DNA from: Isoperla grammatica
Taxonomy: Eukaryota > Arthropoda > Insecta > Plecoptera > Perlodidae
Length of the DNA stretch: 64,000 bases
NCBI GenBank assembly: GCA_945910005.1
Contig: OX246745.1
Location: forward strand, 37,436,482-37,500,481
Direction: 5' to 3'
Numbering within the stretch: position 1 is the stretch's first letter; each line of letters begins with the position of its first letter. This document shows positions 11,657 through 23,800 of the stretch, piece after piece. The position numbers were made by a program, and so were the translations under genes. The notes beneath the pieces are model-generated. The model saw only the letters and a list, made by a program, of their open reading frames with translations. It ran no database searches and was not told where the DNA came from.

Positions 11657-14600
11657 CTTCTGTCAGCCAGGCTGTCAGTCAAGTAAGCCCGGACATGTGT
11701 AGTGAGTATAGTAGTGAGTGTGCAATGCTACGCTGCTTCTGTGAGCCACGCTGTCAGTCTAGTAAGCCCGGACATGTGTAGTGAGTATAGTAGTGAGTGA
11801 TTGTGCAATGCTACGCTGCTTCTGTGAACCAGGCTGTCAGTCTAGTAAGCCCGGACATGTGTAGTGAGTATAGTAGTAAGTGTGCAATGCTACGCTGCTT
11901 CTGTGAGCCAGGCTGTCAGTCTAATAAGCCCGGACATGTGTAGTGAGTATAAAAGTGAGTGAGTGTGCAATGCTTCGCTGCTTCTGTGAGCCAAGCAGTC
12001 AGTCTAGTAAGCCCGGACATGTGTAGTGAGTATAGTAGTGAGTGTGCAATGCTAAGCTGCTTCTGTGAGCCAGGCTGTGAGACAAATAAGCCCGGACATG
12101 TGTAGTAAGTATAGTAGTGAGTGAGTGTGCAATGCTACGCTGCTTCTGTCAGCCTGGCTGTCAGTCTAGTAAGCCCGGACATGTGTAGTGAGTATAGTAG
12201 TGAGTGTGCAATGCTACGCTGCTTCTGTCAGCCAGGCTGTCAGTCTAGTAAGCCCGGACATGTGAAGTGAGTATAGTAGTGAGTGAGTGTGCAATGCTAC
12301 GCTGCTTCTGTGAACCAGGCTGTCAGTCTAGTAAGCCCGGACATGTGTAGTGAGTATAGTAGTGAGTGTGCAATGCTACGCTGCTTCTGTGAGCCAGGCT
12401 GTCAGTCTAGTAAGCCCGGACATGTGTAGTGAGTATAGAAGTGAGTGAGTGTGCAATGCTACGCTGCTTCTGTGAGCCAAGCTGTCAGTCTAGTAAGCCC
12501 GAACATGTGTAGTTAGTATAGTAGTGAGTGTGCAATGCTACGCTGCTTCTGTGAGCCAGGCTGTGAGACAAATAAGCCCGGACATGTGTAGTGAGTATAG
12601 TAGTGAGTGAGTGTGCAATGCTACGCTGCTTCTGTCAGCCAGGCTGTCAGTCTAGTAAGCCCGGACATGTGTAGTGAGTATAGTAGTGAGTGTGCAATGC
12701 TACGCTGCTTCTGTCAGCCAGGCTGTCAGTCTAGTAAGCCCGGACATGTGTAGTGAGTATAGTAGTGAGTGTGCAATGCTACGCTGCTTCTGTGAGCCAG
12801 GCTGGCAGTCTAGTAAGCCCGGACATGTGTAGTGAGTATAGTAGTGAGTGAGTGTGCAATGCTACGCTGCTTCTGTCAGCCAAGCTGTCCGTTTAGTAAG
12901 CCCGGCGATGTGTAGTGAGTATAGTAGTGAGTGTGCAATGCTACGCTGCTTCTGTCAGCCAGGCTGTCAGTCTAGTAAGCCCGGACATGTGTAGTGAGTA
13001 TAGTAGTGAGTGTGCAATGCTACGCTGCTTCTGTCAGCCAGGCTGTCAGTCTAGTAAACCCGGACATGTGTAGTGAGTATAGAAGTGAGTGTGCAATGCT
13101 ACGCTGCTTTTGTCAGCCAGGCTGTCAGTCTTGTAAGCCCGGACATGAGTAGTGAGTATAGTAGTGAGTGTGCAATGCTACGCTGCTTCTGTGAGCCAGG
13201 CTGTCAGTCTAGTAAGCCCGGCCATGTGTAGTGAGTATAGTAGTGAGTTAGTGTGCAATGCTACGCTGCTTCTGTGAGCCAGGCTGTCAGTCTAGTAAGC
13301 CCGGACATGTGTAGTGAGTATAGAAGTGAGTGTGCAATGCTACGCTGCTTTTGTCAGCCAGGCTGTCAGTCAAGTAAGCCCGGACACGTGTAGTGAGTTT
13401 AGTAGTGAGTGTGCAATGCTACGCTGCTTCTGTCAGTCAGGCTGTCGGTCTAGTAAGCCCGGACATGTGTAGTGAGTATAGTCGTTAGTGTGCAATGCTA
13501 CGCTGCTTCTGTGAGCGGGCTGTCAGTCTAGTAAGCCCGGACATGTGTGGTGAGTATAGTAGTGAGAATGCAATGCTACGCTGCTTCTGTCAGCCAGGCT
13601 GTCAGTCTAGTAAGCCCGGACATGTGTAGTGAGTATAGTCGTTAGTGTGCAATGCTACGCTGCTTCTGTCAGCCAGGCTGTCAGTCTAGTAAGCCCGGAC
13701 ATGTGTAGTGAGTATAGTAGTGAGTGTGCAATGCTACGCTGCTTCTGTCAGCCAGGCTGTCAGTCTAGTAAGCCCGGACATGTGAAGTGAGTATAGAAGT
13801 GAGTGTGCATTGCTACGCTGCTTCTGTGAGCCAGGCTGGCAGTCTAGTTAGCCCAGACATGTGTAGTGAGTATAGTAGTGAGTGAGTGTGCAATGCTTCG
13901 CTGCTTCTGTGAGCCAGGCTTTCAGTCTAATAAGCCCGGACATGTGTAGTGAGTATGGTAGTGAGATTGCAATGCTACGCTGCTTCTGTGAGCCAGGCTG
14001 TCAGTCTAGTAAGCCCGGACATGTGTAGTGAGTATAGTCGTGAGTGTGCAATGCTACGCTTCTTCTGTCAGCCAGGCTGTCAGTCTAGTAAGCCCGGACA
14101 TGTGAAGTGAGTGCAGTAGTGAGTGTTCAATGCAACGCTGCTTCTGTGAGCCAGGCTGTCAGTCTAGTAAGCCCGGACATGTGTTGTGAGTACAGTCGTG
14201 AGTGTACAATGCTACGCTGCGTCTGTCAGCCAGGCTGTCAGTCTAGTAAGCCCGGACATGTGTAGTGAGTATAGTAGTGAGTGTGCAATGCTACGCTGCT
14301 TCTGTCAGTCTAGTAGGCCCGGACATGTGTAGTGAGTATAGAAGTGAGTGAGTGTGCAATGCTACGTTGCTTCTGTCAGCCAGGCTGTCAGTCTTGTAAG
14401 CCCGGCCACGTGTAGTGAGTATAGTAGTGAGTGAGTGTGCAATGCTACGCTGCTTCTGTGAGCCAGGCTGTCAGTCTAGTAAGCCCAAACAGGTGTAGAG
14501 AGTATAGTAGTGAGTGTGCAATGCTACGCTGCTTCTGTGAGCCAGGCTGTCAGTCTTGTAAGCCCGGCCACGTGTAGTGAGTATAGAAGTGAGTGAGTGT

Positions 14601-17600
14601 GCAATGCTACCCTGCTTCTGTGAGCCAGGCTGTCAGTCAAGTAAGCCCAAACAGGTGTAGAGAGTATAGTAGTGAGTGTGCAATGCTACGCTGCTTCTGT
14701 GAGCCAGGCTGTCAGTCTAGTAAGCCCGGCCACGTGTAGTGAGTATAGGAGTGATTGAGTTTGCAATGCTACGCTGCTTCTGTGAGCCAGGCTGTGAATC
14801 TAGTAAGCCCGGACATGTGTATTGAGTATAGTAGTGAGTGTGCATTGCTACGCTGCTTCTGTCAGCCAGGCTGTCAGTCTAGTAAGCCCGGACATGTGAA
14901 GTGAGTATAGTAGTGAGTGTGCAATGCTACGCTGCTTCTGTGCGCCAAGCTGGCAGTCTAGTAAGCCCGGACATGTGTAGTGAGTATAGTAGTGAGTGAG
15001 TGTGCAATGCTACGCTGCTTCTGTCAGCCAGGCAGTCAGTCTAGTAGGCCCGGACATGTGTAGTGAGTACAGTAGTGAGTGTACAATGCTACGCTGCTTC
15101 TGTGAGCCAGGCTGTCAGTCTAAAAAGCCCGGACATGTGTAGTGAGTATAGTAGTGAGTGTGCAATGCTACGCTGCTTCTGTCAGCCAGGCTGTCAGTCT
15201 AGTTAGCCCGGACATGTGTTGTGAGTATAGTAGTGAGTGAGTGTGCAATGCTACGCTACTTCTGTGAGCCAGGCTGTCAGTCTAGTAAGCCCGGACATGT
15301 GTAGTGAGTATAGTTGTGAGTGAGTGTGCAATGCTACGCTGCTTATGTCAGCCAGGCTGTCAGTCTAGTAAGCCCGGACATGTGTAGTGAGTATAGTAGT
15401 AAGTGTGCAATGCTATGCTGCTTCTGTCAGCCAGGCTGTCAGTCTAGTAAGCCCGGACATGTGTAGTGAGTAAAGTAGTGAGTGTGCTAAGCTACGCTGC
15501 TTCTGTCAGCCAGGCTGTCAGTCTAGTAAGCACGGACATGTGTAGTGAGTATAGTATCGAGTGTGCAATGCAACGCTGCTTCTGTAAGCAAGGCTGTCAG
15601 TCTAGTAAGCCCGGACATGTGTAGTGAGTATAGTAGTGAGTGTGCATTGCTACGCTGCTTCTGTGAGCCAGGCTGTCAGTCTAGTAAGCCCGGACATGTG
15701 TAGTGAGTATAGTAGTGAGTGTGCAATGCTACGCTACTTCTGTCAGCCAGGCTGTCAGTCTAGTAAGCCCGGACATGAGTAGTGAGTTTAGTAGTGAGTG
15801 TGCAATGCTACGCTGCTTCTGTCAGTCAGGCTGTCGGTGTAGTAAGCCCGGACATGTGTAGTGAGTATAGTTGTGAGTGAGTGTGCAATGCTACGCTGCT
15901 TTTGTCAGCCAGGCTGTCAGTCTAGTAAGCCCGGACATGAGTAGTGAGTTTAGTAGTGAGTGTGCAATGCTACGCTGCTTCTGTCAGTCAGGCTGTCGGT
16001 CTAGTAAGCCCGGACATGTGTAGTGAGTATAGTCGTTAGTGTGCAATGCTACGCACTTCTGTGAGCGGGCTGTCAGTCTAGTAAGCCCGGACATGTGTGG
16101 TGAGTATAGTAGTGAGAATGCAATGCTACGCTGCTTCTGTCAGCCAGGCTGTCAGTCTAGTAAGCCCGGACATGTGTAGTGAGTATAGTCGTTAGTGTGC
16201 AATGCTACGCTGCTTCTGTGAGCAGGCTGTCAGTCTATAAGCCCGGACATGTGTAGTGAGTATAGTAGTGAGTGTGCAATGCTACGCTACTTCTGTCAGC
16301 CAGGCTGTCAGTCTAGTAAGCCCGGACATGTGTAGTGAGTATAGTAGTGAGTGACTGTGCAATGCAACGCTGCTTAAGTGAGCCAGGCTGTCAGTCTAGT
16401 AAGCCCGGACATGTGTAGTGAGTATAGAAGTGAGTGAGTGTGCAATGCTACGCTGCTTCTGTCAGCCAGGCTGTCAGTCTAGTAAGCCCGGACATGTGTA
16501 GTGAGTATAGTAGTGAGTTTGCAATGCTACGCTGATTCTGTCAGCCAGGCTTTTAGTCTAGTTAGCAAGAACATGTGTAGTGAGTATAGTAGTGAGTGAG
16601 TGTGCAATGCTACGCTGCTTCTGTGAGCCAGGCTGTCAGTCTAGTAAGCCCGGACATGTGTAGTGAGTATAGTAGTGAGTGTGCAATGCTACGCTGCTCC
16701 TGTAAGCCAGGCTGTCAGTCTAGTAAGCCCGGACATGTGTAGTGAGTATAGTAGTGAGTGAGTGTGCAATGCTACGCTGCTTCTGTGAGCCAGGCTGTCA
16801 GTCTTGTAAGCCCGGACATGTGTAGTGAGTAATGTAGTGAGTGTGCATTGCTACGTTGCTTCTGTGAGCCAGGCTGTCAGTCTAGTAAGCCCGGACATGT
16901 GTAGTGAGTATAGTAGTGAGTGTGCAATGCTACGCTGCTTCTGTGAGCCAGGCTGTCAGTCTAGTAAGCCCGGACATGTGTAGTGAGTATAGTAGTGTGT
17001 CTGCAATGCTTCGTTGCTTCTGTGAGCCAGGCTGTCAGTCTAGTAAGCCCGGACATGTGTAGTGAGTAAAGTAGTGAGTGTGCAATGCTACGCTGCTTCT
17101 GTGAGCCAGGCTGTCAGTCTAGTAAGCCAAGACATGTGAAGTGAGTATAGTAGTGAGTGTGCAATGCTACGCTGCTTCTGTCAGCCAGGCTGTCAGTCTA
17201 GTAAGCCCGGACATGTGTAGTGAGTATAGTAGTGAGTGTGCAATGCTTCGCTGCTTCTGTCAGCCAGGCTGTCAGTCTAGTAAGCCCGGACATGTGTAGT
17301 GAGTATAGTAGTGAGTGTGCAATGCTACGCTGCTTCTTTGAGCCAGGCTGTCAGTCTAGTAAGCCCGGACATGTGTAGAAAGTAAAGTAGTGAGTGTGCA
17401 ATGCTACGCTGCTTCTGTGAGCCAGGCTGTCAGTCTAGTAAGCCCGGACATGTGTAGTGAGTATAGTAGTGAGTGTGCAATGCTACGCTGCTTCTTTCAG
17501 CCAGGCTGTCAGTCTTGTAAGCCCGGACATGTGTAGTGAGTATAGTAGTGAGTGTGCAATGCTACGCTGCTTCTGTCAGCCAGGCTGTCAGTCAAGTAAG

Positions 17601-18562
17601 CCCGGCCATGTGTAGTGAGTATAGTAGTGATTGAGTGTGCAATGCTACGCTGCTTCTGTGAGCCATGCTGTCAGTCTAGTAAGCCCGGCCATGTGAAGTG
17701 AGTATAGTAGTGAGTGTGCAATGCTTCGCTGCTTCTGTGAGCCAGGCTGTCAGTCTAGTAAGCCCGGACATGTGTAGTGAGTATAGTAGTGAGTGTGCAA
17801 TGCTACGCTGCTTCTGTCAGCCAGGCCGTCAGTATAGTAACCCCGGACATGTGTAGTGAGTATAGTAGTGAGTGAGTGTGCAATGCTACGCTGCTTCTGT
17901 GAGCCAGGCTGTCAGTCAAGTAAGCCCGGACATGTGTTGTGAGTACAGTAGTGAGTGAACAATGCTACGCTGCTTCTGTGAGCCAGGCTGTCAGTCTAGT
18001 AAGCCCGGACATGTGCAGTGAGTATAGAAGTGAGTGAGTGTGCAATGCTACGCTGCTTCTGTCAGTCAGGCTGTGAGTCTAGTAAGCTCGGACATGTGTA
18101 GTGAGTTTAGAAGTGAGTGAGTGTGCAATGCTACGCTGATTCTGTGAGCCAGGCTGTCAGTCTAGTAAGCCCGGACATGTGTTGTGAGTATAAAAGTGAG
18201 TGTGTGTGCAATGCTTCGCTGCTTCTGTGAGCCAGGCTGTCAGTCTAGTAAGCCCGGACATGTGTAGTGAGTATGGTAGTGAGTGTGCAATGCTACGCTG
18301 CTTCTGTCAGCCAGGCTGTCAGTCTAGTAACCCCGGACATGTATAGTGAGTTTAGTAGTGAGAGTGCAATGCTACGCTGCTTCTGTGAGCCAGGCTGTCA
18401 TTGTAGTATGCCCGGACATGTGTAGTGAGTATAGTATTGAGTGTGCAATGCTACGCTGCTTCTGTCAGCCAGGCAATCAGTTTAGTAAGCCCGGACATGT
18501 GTAGTGAGTATAGCAGTGAGTGTGCAATGCTACGCTGCTTCTGTGAGCCAGGCTGTCAGTTA
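11657..18562. repeat. Satellite A array, unit 2
   Basis: About 6.9 kb of the 79/83-bp A monomer, starting abruptly at cttctgtcagccaggctg after the B array. Its right-hand 3 kb follows the same order of variant monomers as the right part of array 1 and as arrays 3 and 4. One landmark is the tatcgag monomer at about 6063, 15553, 24313 and 31624. This shows that A arrays were copied as parts of long composite units rather than monomer by monomer. No gene seen. Confidence 0.96.
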
Positions 18563-19357
18563 GTAGGCCCGTACATTGCCCTATCTGGTAATAGACTGCC
18601 GCGGGCTCATAACAGGACTCGAAAATCATCTTCCCACATTTACACATTCCAAGAACGTAGTTCCCATGTCTGGACCATAGATTGCACCATAACGTCCGTA
18701 GACAGTTTTGATGCACCCTGCCCAGTGTTTGGCCCCTTCCCCTAGTAGGCCCCTAGTAGGCTCCCATTTAGCCCCCAGTAAGCCCCCAGTGGTAGGTCGA
18801 TTTAGGCTGGTGTTACAACTTATGCCAGAAAGAGAATTATTAGGACCTCTTTTGAGTCATGGGTGCATATTTGCGAGCACTTTTTAATCATCTAGTTTTT
18901 CAAATCTTTATTCATCGCACGTAGCCTTCATCAATTTTCCACTTTCTACTTTCTCTCTTCTTCCTACTGGCCAGTCCTCTTCCATCGCCCACAAACCCCG
19001 TTAAGGGCAGTATTCCAGTTTGAAGCGATGGATGAATATGTGATAAATGCCCAATAGAAAAAAGGAATCAAGACAAATCTCGTAAATCGGTTACTGGTTT
19101 ATTGATAATGAGGGAGCGAGGTCGATTGTTGCGCGAAAACTACGTTGACCAGTACACACATAGGGAAACTCCCTCTCCCCCCTGCGGAATATTGTAGACC
19201 TATATATTATGATAAAGTGATAAATTTGGAGTAGAACTTGACTTGTTGGTCACATGGCCAGTGGTGGGTGTGGCACCCAGGGGTGTCCAAAAGGTGAATT
19301 TTGCTGATTTTGTGACCATAATTTATTTTTTAACACCCAAACCAATAAACCGACTGA
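18563..19357. repeat. 795-bp spacer, copy 2
   Basis: Same length and sequence as copy 1 apart from scattered substitutions (for example tttgcgagcac for tttgagagcac, and ccctctcccccc for a continuous C-rich run). It begins in the degenerate last A monomer and ends at accgactga before the B array. Not recognised as any known gene or element. Confidence 0.9.
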
Positions 19358-20898
19358 TATCTCTTTGTTGCCACTTCTTTGTCATTGATTGTTGTTTATT
19401 CTTTGATTGTATGTATTGAGGTGTTTGATCAACAGACACATCTTTGTTGAAACTTCTTTGTCATTGATTGTTGTTTATTCTTTGATTGTATGTATTGAGG
19501 TGTTTGATCAACAGACATATCTTTGTTGAAACTTCTTTGTCATTGATTGTTGTTTATTCTTTGATTGTATGTATTGAGGTGTTTGATCAACAAACATATC
19601 TTTGTTGAAACTTCTTTGTCATTGATTGTTGTTTATTCTTTGATTGTATGTATTGAGGTGTTTGATCAACAGACATATCTTTGTTGAAACTCCTTTGTCT
19701 TTGATTGTTGTTAATTCTTTGATTGTATGTATTGAGGTGTTCTATCAACAGACATATCTTCGTTGAACCTTCTTTGTCATTGATTGTTGTTTATTTTTTC
19801 ATTGTATGTTTTGAGTTGTTTGATCAACTGACATCTCTTTGTTAAAACTTCTTGGTCATTGATTGTTGTTTATTCTTTGATTGTATGTTTCGAGGTGTTT
19901 GAGCATCAGACATATCTTTGTTGAAATTTCTTTGTCATTGATTGTTGTTTATTCTTTAAATGTATGTATTGAGGTGTTTGATCAACAGACATATCTTCGT
20001 TGAAACTTCTTTGTCATCGATTGTTGTTTATTCTTTGATTGTATGTATTGAGGTGTTTGATCAACAGACATATCTTTGTTGAAACTTCTTTGTCATTGAT
20101 TGTTGTTTATTCTTTGATTGTATGTATTGAGGTGTTTGATCAACAATCATATCTTCGTTGAAACTTCCTTGTCATTTGATTGTTGTTTATTCTTTGATTG
20201 TATGTATTGAGGTGTTTGATCAACAGACATATCTTTGTTTAACCTTCTTTGTCATTGATTGTTGTTTATTCTTTGATTGTGAGTATTGAGGTGTTTTTTC
20301 AACAGACATATCTTCGTTGAAACTTCTTTATCATTGATTGTTGTTTATTCTTTGATTGTATGTATAAAGTTGTTTGATCAACAGACATATCTTTGTTAAA
20401 ACTTCTTTGTCATTGATTGTTGTTTATTCTTAGATTGTATGTATTGAGATGTTTGATCAACAGACATATCTTTGTTGAAACTTCTTTGTCATTGATTGTT
20501 GTTTATTCTTTGATTGTATGTATTGAGGTGTTTGATCAACAAACATATCTTTGTTGAAACTTCTTTATCATTGATTGTTGTTTATTCTTTGATTGTATGT
20601 ATTGAGGTGTTTGATCAACAGACATATCTTTATTAAAACTTCTTTGTCATTGATTGTTGTTTATTCTTTAAATTGTATGTATTGAGGTGTTTGATTAACA
20701 GACATATCTTGGTTGAAACTTCTTTGTCATTGATTGTTGTTTTTTCTTTGATTGTAGGTATTGAGTTGTTTGATCAACTGACATCTCTTTGTTGAAACTT
20801 CTTTGTCATTGATTGTTGTTTATTCTTTGATTGTATGTATTGAGGTGTTTGATCAAACCGATATATCTTTGTTGAAACTTCTTTGTCATTGATTGTTG
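19358..20898. repeat. Satellite B array, unit 2
   Basis: About 19.5 B monomers. It is about 160 bp, two monomers, longer than the B arrays of units 1 and 3-5. Several monomers carry private changes (gttttttcaacagac, tgtataaagttg, caacaatcat) that recur in the same order in units 3, 4 and 5, so the B arrays also descend from one another as blocks. It ends at the same B-to-A junction as the others. Confidence 0.96.
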
Positions 20899-23800
20899 CT
20901 TCTGTCAGCCAGGCTCTCAGTCTAGTAAGCCCGGACATGTGTAGTGAGTGTAGTAGTGAGTGAGTGTGCAATGCTACGCTGCTTCTGTCAGCCAGGCTGT
21001 CAGTCTAGTAAGCCCGGACATGTGTAGTGAGTAAAGTAGTGAGTGTGCAATGCTACGCTGCTTCTGTGAGCCAGGCTGTCAGTCTAGTAAGCCCGGACAT
21101 GTGTAGTGAGTATAGTAGTGAGTGAGTGTGCAATGCTACGCTGCACCTGTGAGCCAGGCTGTCAGTCTAGTAAGCCCGGACATGTGTAGTGAGTATAGTA
21201 GTGAGTGTGCAATGCTACGCTGCTTCTGTGAGCCAGGCTGTCAGTCTAGTAAGCCCGGACATGTGTAGTGACTATAGTAGTGAGTGAGTGTGCAATGCAA
21301 CGCTGCTTCTGGCAGCCAGGCTGTCAGTCTAGTAAGCCCGGACATGTGTAGTGAGTATAGTTGTGAGTGTGCAATGCTACGCTGCTTCTGTCAGCCAGGC
21401 TGTCAGTCTAGTAAGCCCAGACATGTGTAGTGAGTATAGTAGTGAGTGTGCAATGCTACGCTGGTTCTGTGAGCCAGGCTGTCAGTCTAGTAAGCCCGGA
21501 CATCTGAAGTGAGTATAGAAGTGAGTGAGTGTGCAATGCTACGCTGCTTCTGTGAGCCAAGCTTTCAGTCTAGTAAGCCCGGACATGTGTAGTGAGTATA
21601 GTACTGAGTGTGCAATGCTACGCTGCTTCTGTGAGCCAGGCTGTGAGACAAATAAGCCCGGACATGTGTAGTGAGTATAGTAGTGAGTGAGTGTGCAATG
21701 CTACGCTGCTTCTGTCAGCCAGGCTGTCAGTCTAGTAAGCCCGGACATGTGTAGTGAGTATAGTAGTGAGTGTGCAATGCTACGCTGCTTCTGTCAGCCA
21801 GGCTGTCAGTCTAGTAAGCCCGGACATGTGTAGTGAGTATAGTAGTGAGTGTGCAATGCTACGCTGCTTTTGTCAGCCAGGCTGTCAGTCTAGTAAGCCC
21901 GAACATGAGTAGTGAGTTTAGTAGTGAGTGTGCAATGCTACGCTGCTTCTGTCAGTCAGGCTGTCGGTCTAGTAAGCCCGGACATGTGTAGTGAGTATAG
22001 TCGTTAGTGTGCAATGCTACGCTGCTTCTGTGAGCGGGCTGTCAGTCTAGTAAGCCCGGACATGTGTGGTGAGTATAGTAGTGAGAATGCAATGCTACGC
22101 TGCTTCTGTCAGCCAGGCTGTCAGTCTAGTAAGCCCGGACATGTGTAGTGAGTATAGTCGTTAGTGTGCAATGCTACGCTGCTTCTGTCAGCCAGGCTGT
22201 CAGTCTAGTAAGCCCGGACATGTGTAGTGAGTATAGTAGTGAGTGTGCAATGCTACGCTGCTTCTGTCAGCCAGGCTGTCAGTCTAGTAAGCCCGGACAT
22301 ATGAAGTGAGTATAGAAGTGAGTGTGCATTGCTACGCTGCTTCTGTGAGCCAGGCTGGCAGTCTAGTTAGCCCAGACATGTGTAGTGAGTATAGTAGTGA
22401 GTAAGTGTGCAATGCTTCGCTGCTTCTGTGAGCCAGGCTTTCAGTCTAGTAGGCCGGACATGAAGTAGTGAGTAAAGTAGTGAGTGTGCAATGCTACGCT
22501 GCTTCTGTGAGCCAGGCTGTCAGTCTAATAAGCCCGGACATTGGTAGTGAGTATGGTAGTGAGATTGCAATGCTACGCTGCTTCTGTGAGCCAGGCTGTC
22601 AGTCTAGTAAGCCCGGACATGTGTAGTGAGTATAGTCGTGAGTGTGCAATGCTACGCTTCTTCTGTCAGCCAGGCTGTCAGTCTAGTAATCCCGGACATG
22701 TGAAGTGAGTGCAGTAGTGAGTGTTCAATGCAACGCTGCTTCTGTGAGCCAGGCTGTCAGTCTAGTAAGCCCGGACATGTGTTGTGAGTACAGTCGTGAG
22801 TGTACGATGCTACGCTGCGTCTGTCAGCCAGGCTGTAAGTCTAGTAAGCCCGGACATGTGTTGTGAGTATAGTAGTGACTGTGCAATGCTACGCTGCTTC
22901 TGTCAGCCAGGCTGTCAGTCTAGTAAGCCCGGACATGTGTAGTGAGTATAGTAGTGAGTGTGCAATGCTACGGTGCTTCTGTCAGTCTAGTAGGCCCGGA
23001 CATGTGTAGTGAGTATAGTAGTGAGTGAGTGTGCAATGCTACGTTGCTTCTGTCAGCCAGGCTGTCAGTCTTGTAAGCCCGGCCACGTGTAGTGAGTATA
23101 GTAGTGAGTGAGTGTGCAATGCTACGCTGCTTCTGTCAGCCAGGCTGTCAGTCTAGTAAGCCCGGACATGTGTAGTGAGTATAGTAGTGAGTGAGTGTGC
23201 AATGCTACGCTGCTTCTGTGAGCCAGGCTGTCAGTCTAGTAAGCCCAAACAGGTGTAGAGTGTATAGTAGTGAGTGTGCAATGCTACGCTGCTTCTGTGA
23301 GCCAGGCTGTCAGTCTTGTAAGCCCGGCCACGTGTAGTGAGTATAGTAGTGAGTGAGTGTGCAATGCTACCCTGCTTCTGTGAGCCAGGCTGTCAGTCAA
23401 GTAAGCCCAAACAGGTGTAGAGAGTATAGTAGTGAGTGTGCAATGCTACGCTGCTTCTGTGAGCCAGGCTGTCAGTCTAGTAAGCCCGGCCACGTGTAGT
23501 GAGTATAGTAGTGATTGAGTTTGCAATGCTACGCTGCTTCTGAGAGCCAGGCTGTGAGTCTAGTAAGCCCGGACATGTGTATTGAGTATAGTAGTGAGTG
23601 TGCATTGCTACGCTGCTTCTGTCAGCCAGGCTGTCAGTCTAGTAAGCCCGGACATGTGAAGTGAGTATAGTAGTGAGTGTGCAATGCTACGCTGCTTCTG
23701 TGCGCCAAGCTGGCAGTCTAGTAAGCCCGGACATGTGTAGTGAGTATAGTAGTGAGTGAGTGTGCAATGCTACGCTGCTTCTGTCAGCCAGGCAGTCAGT

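Noticed and set aside
20774..20971. A 65-codon minus-strand frame at B-to-A junctions (also 29364, 36675, 41196)
   Set aside because: It simply reads across two satellites at the copied junction and has no domain.
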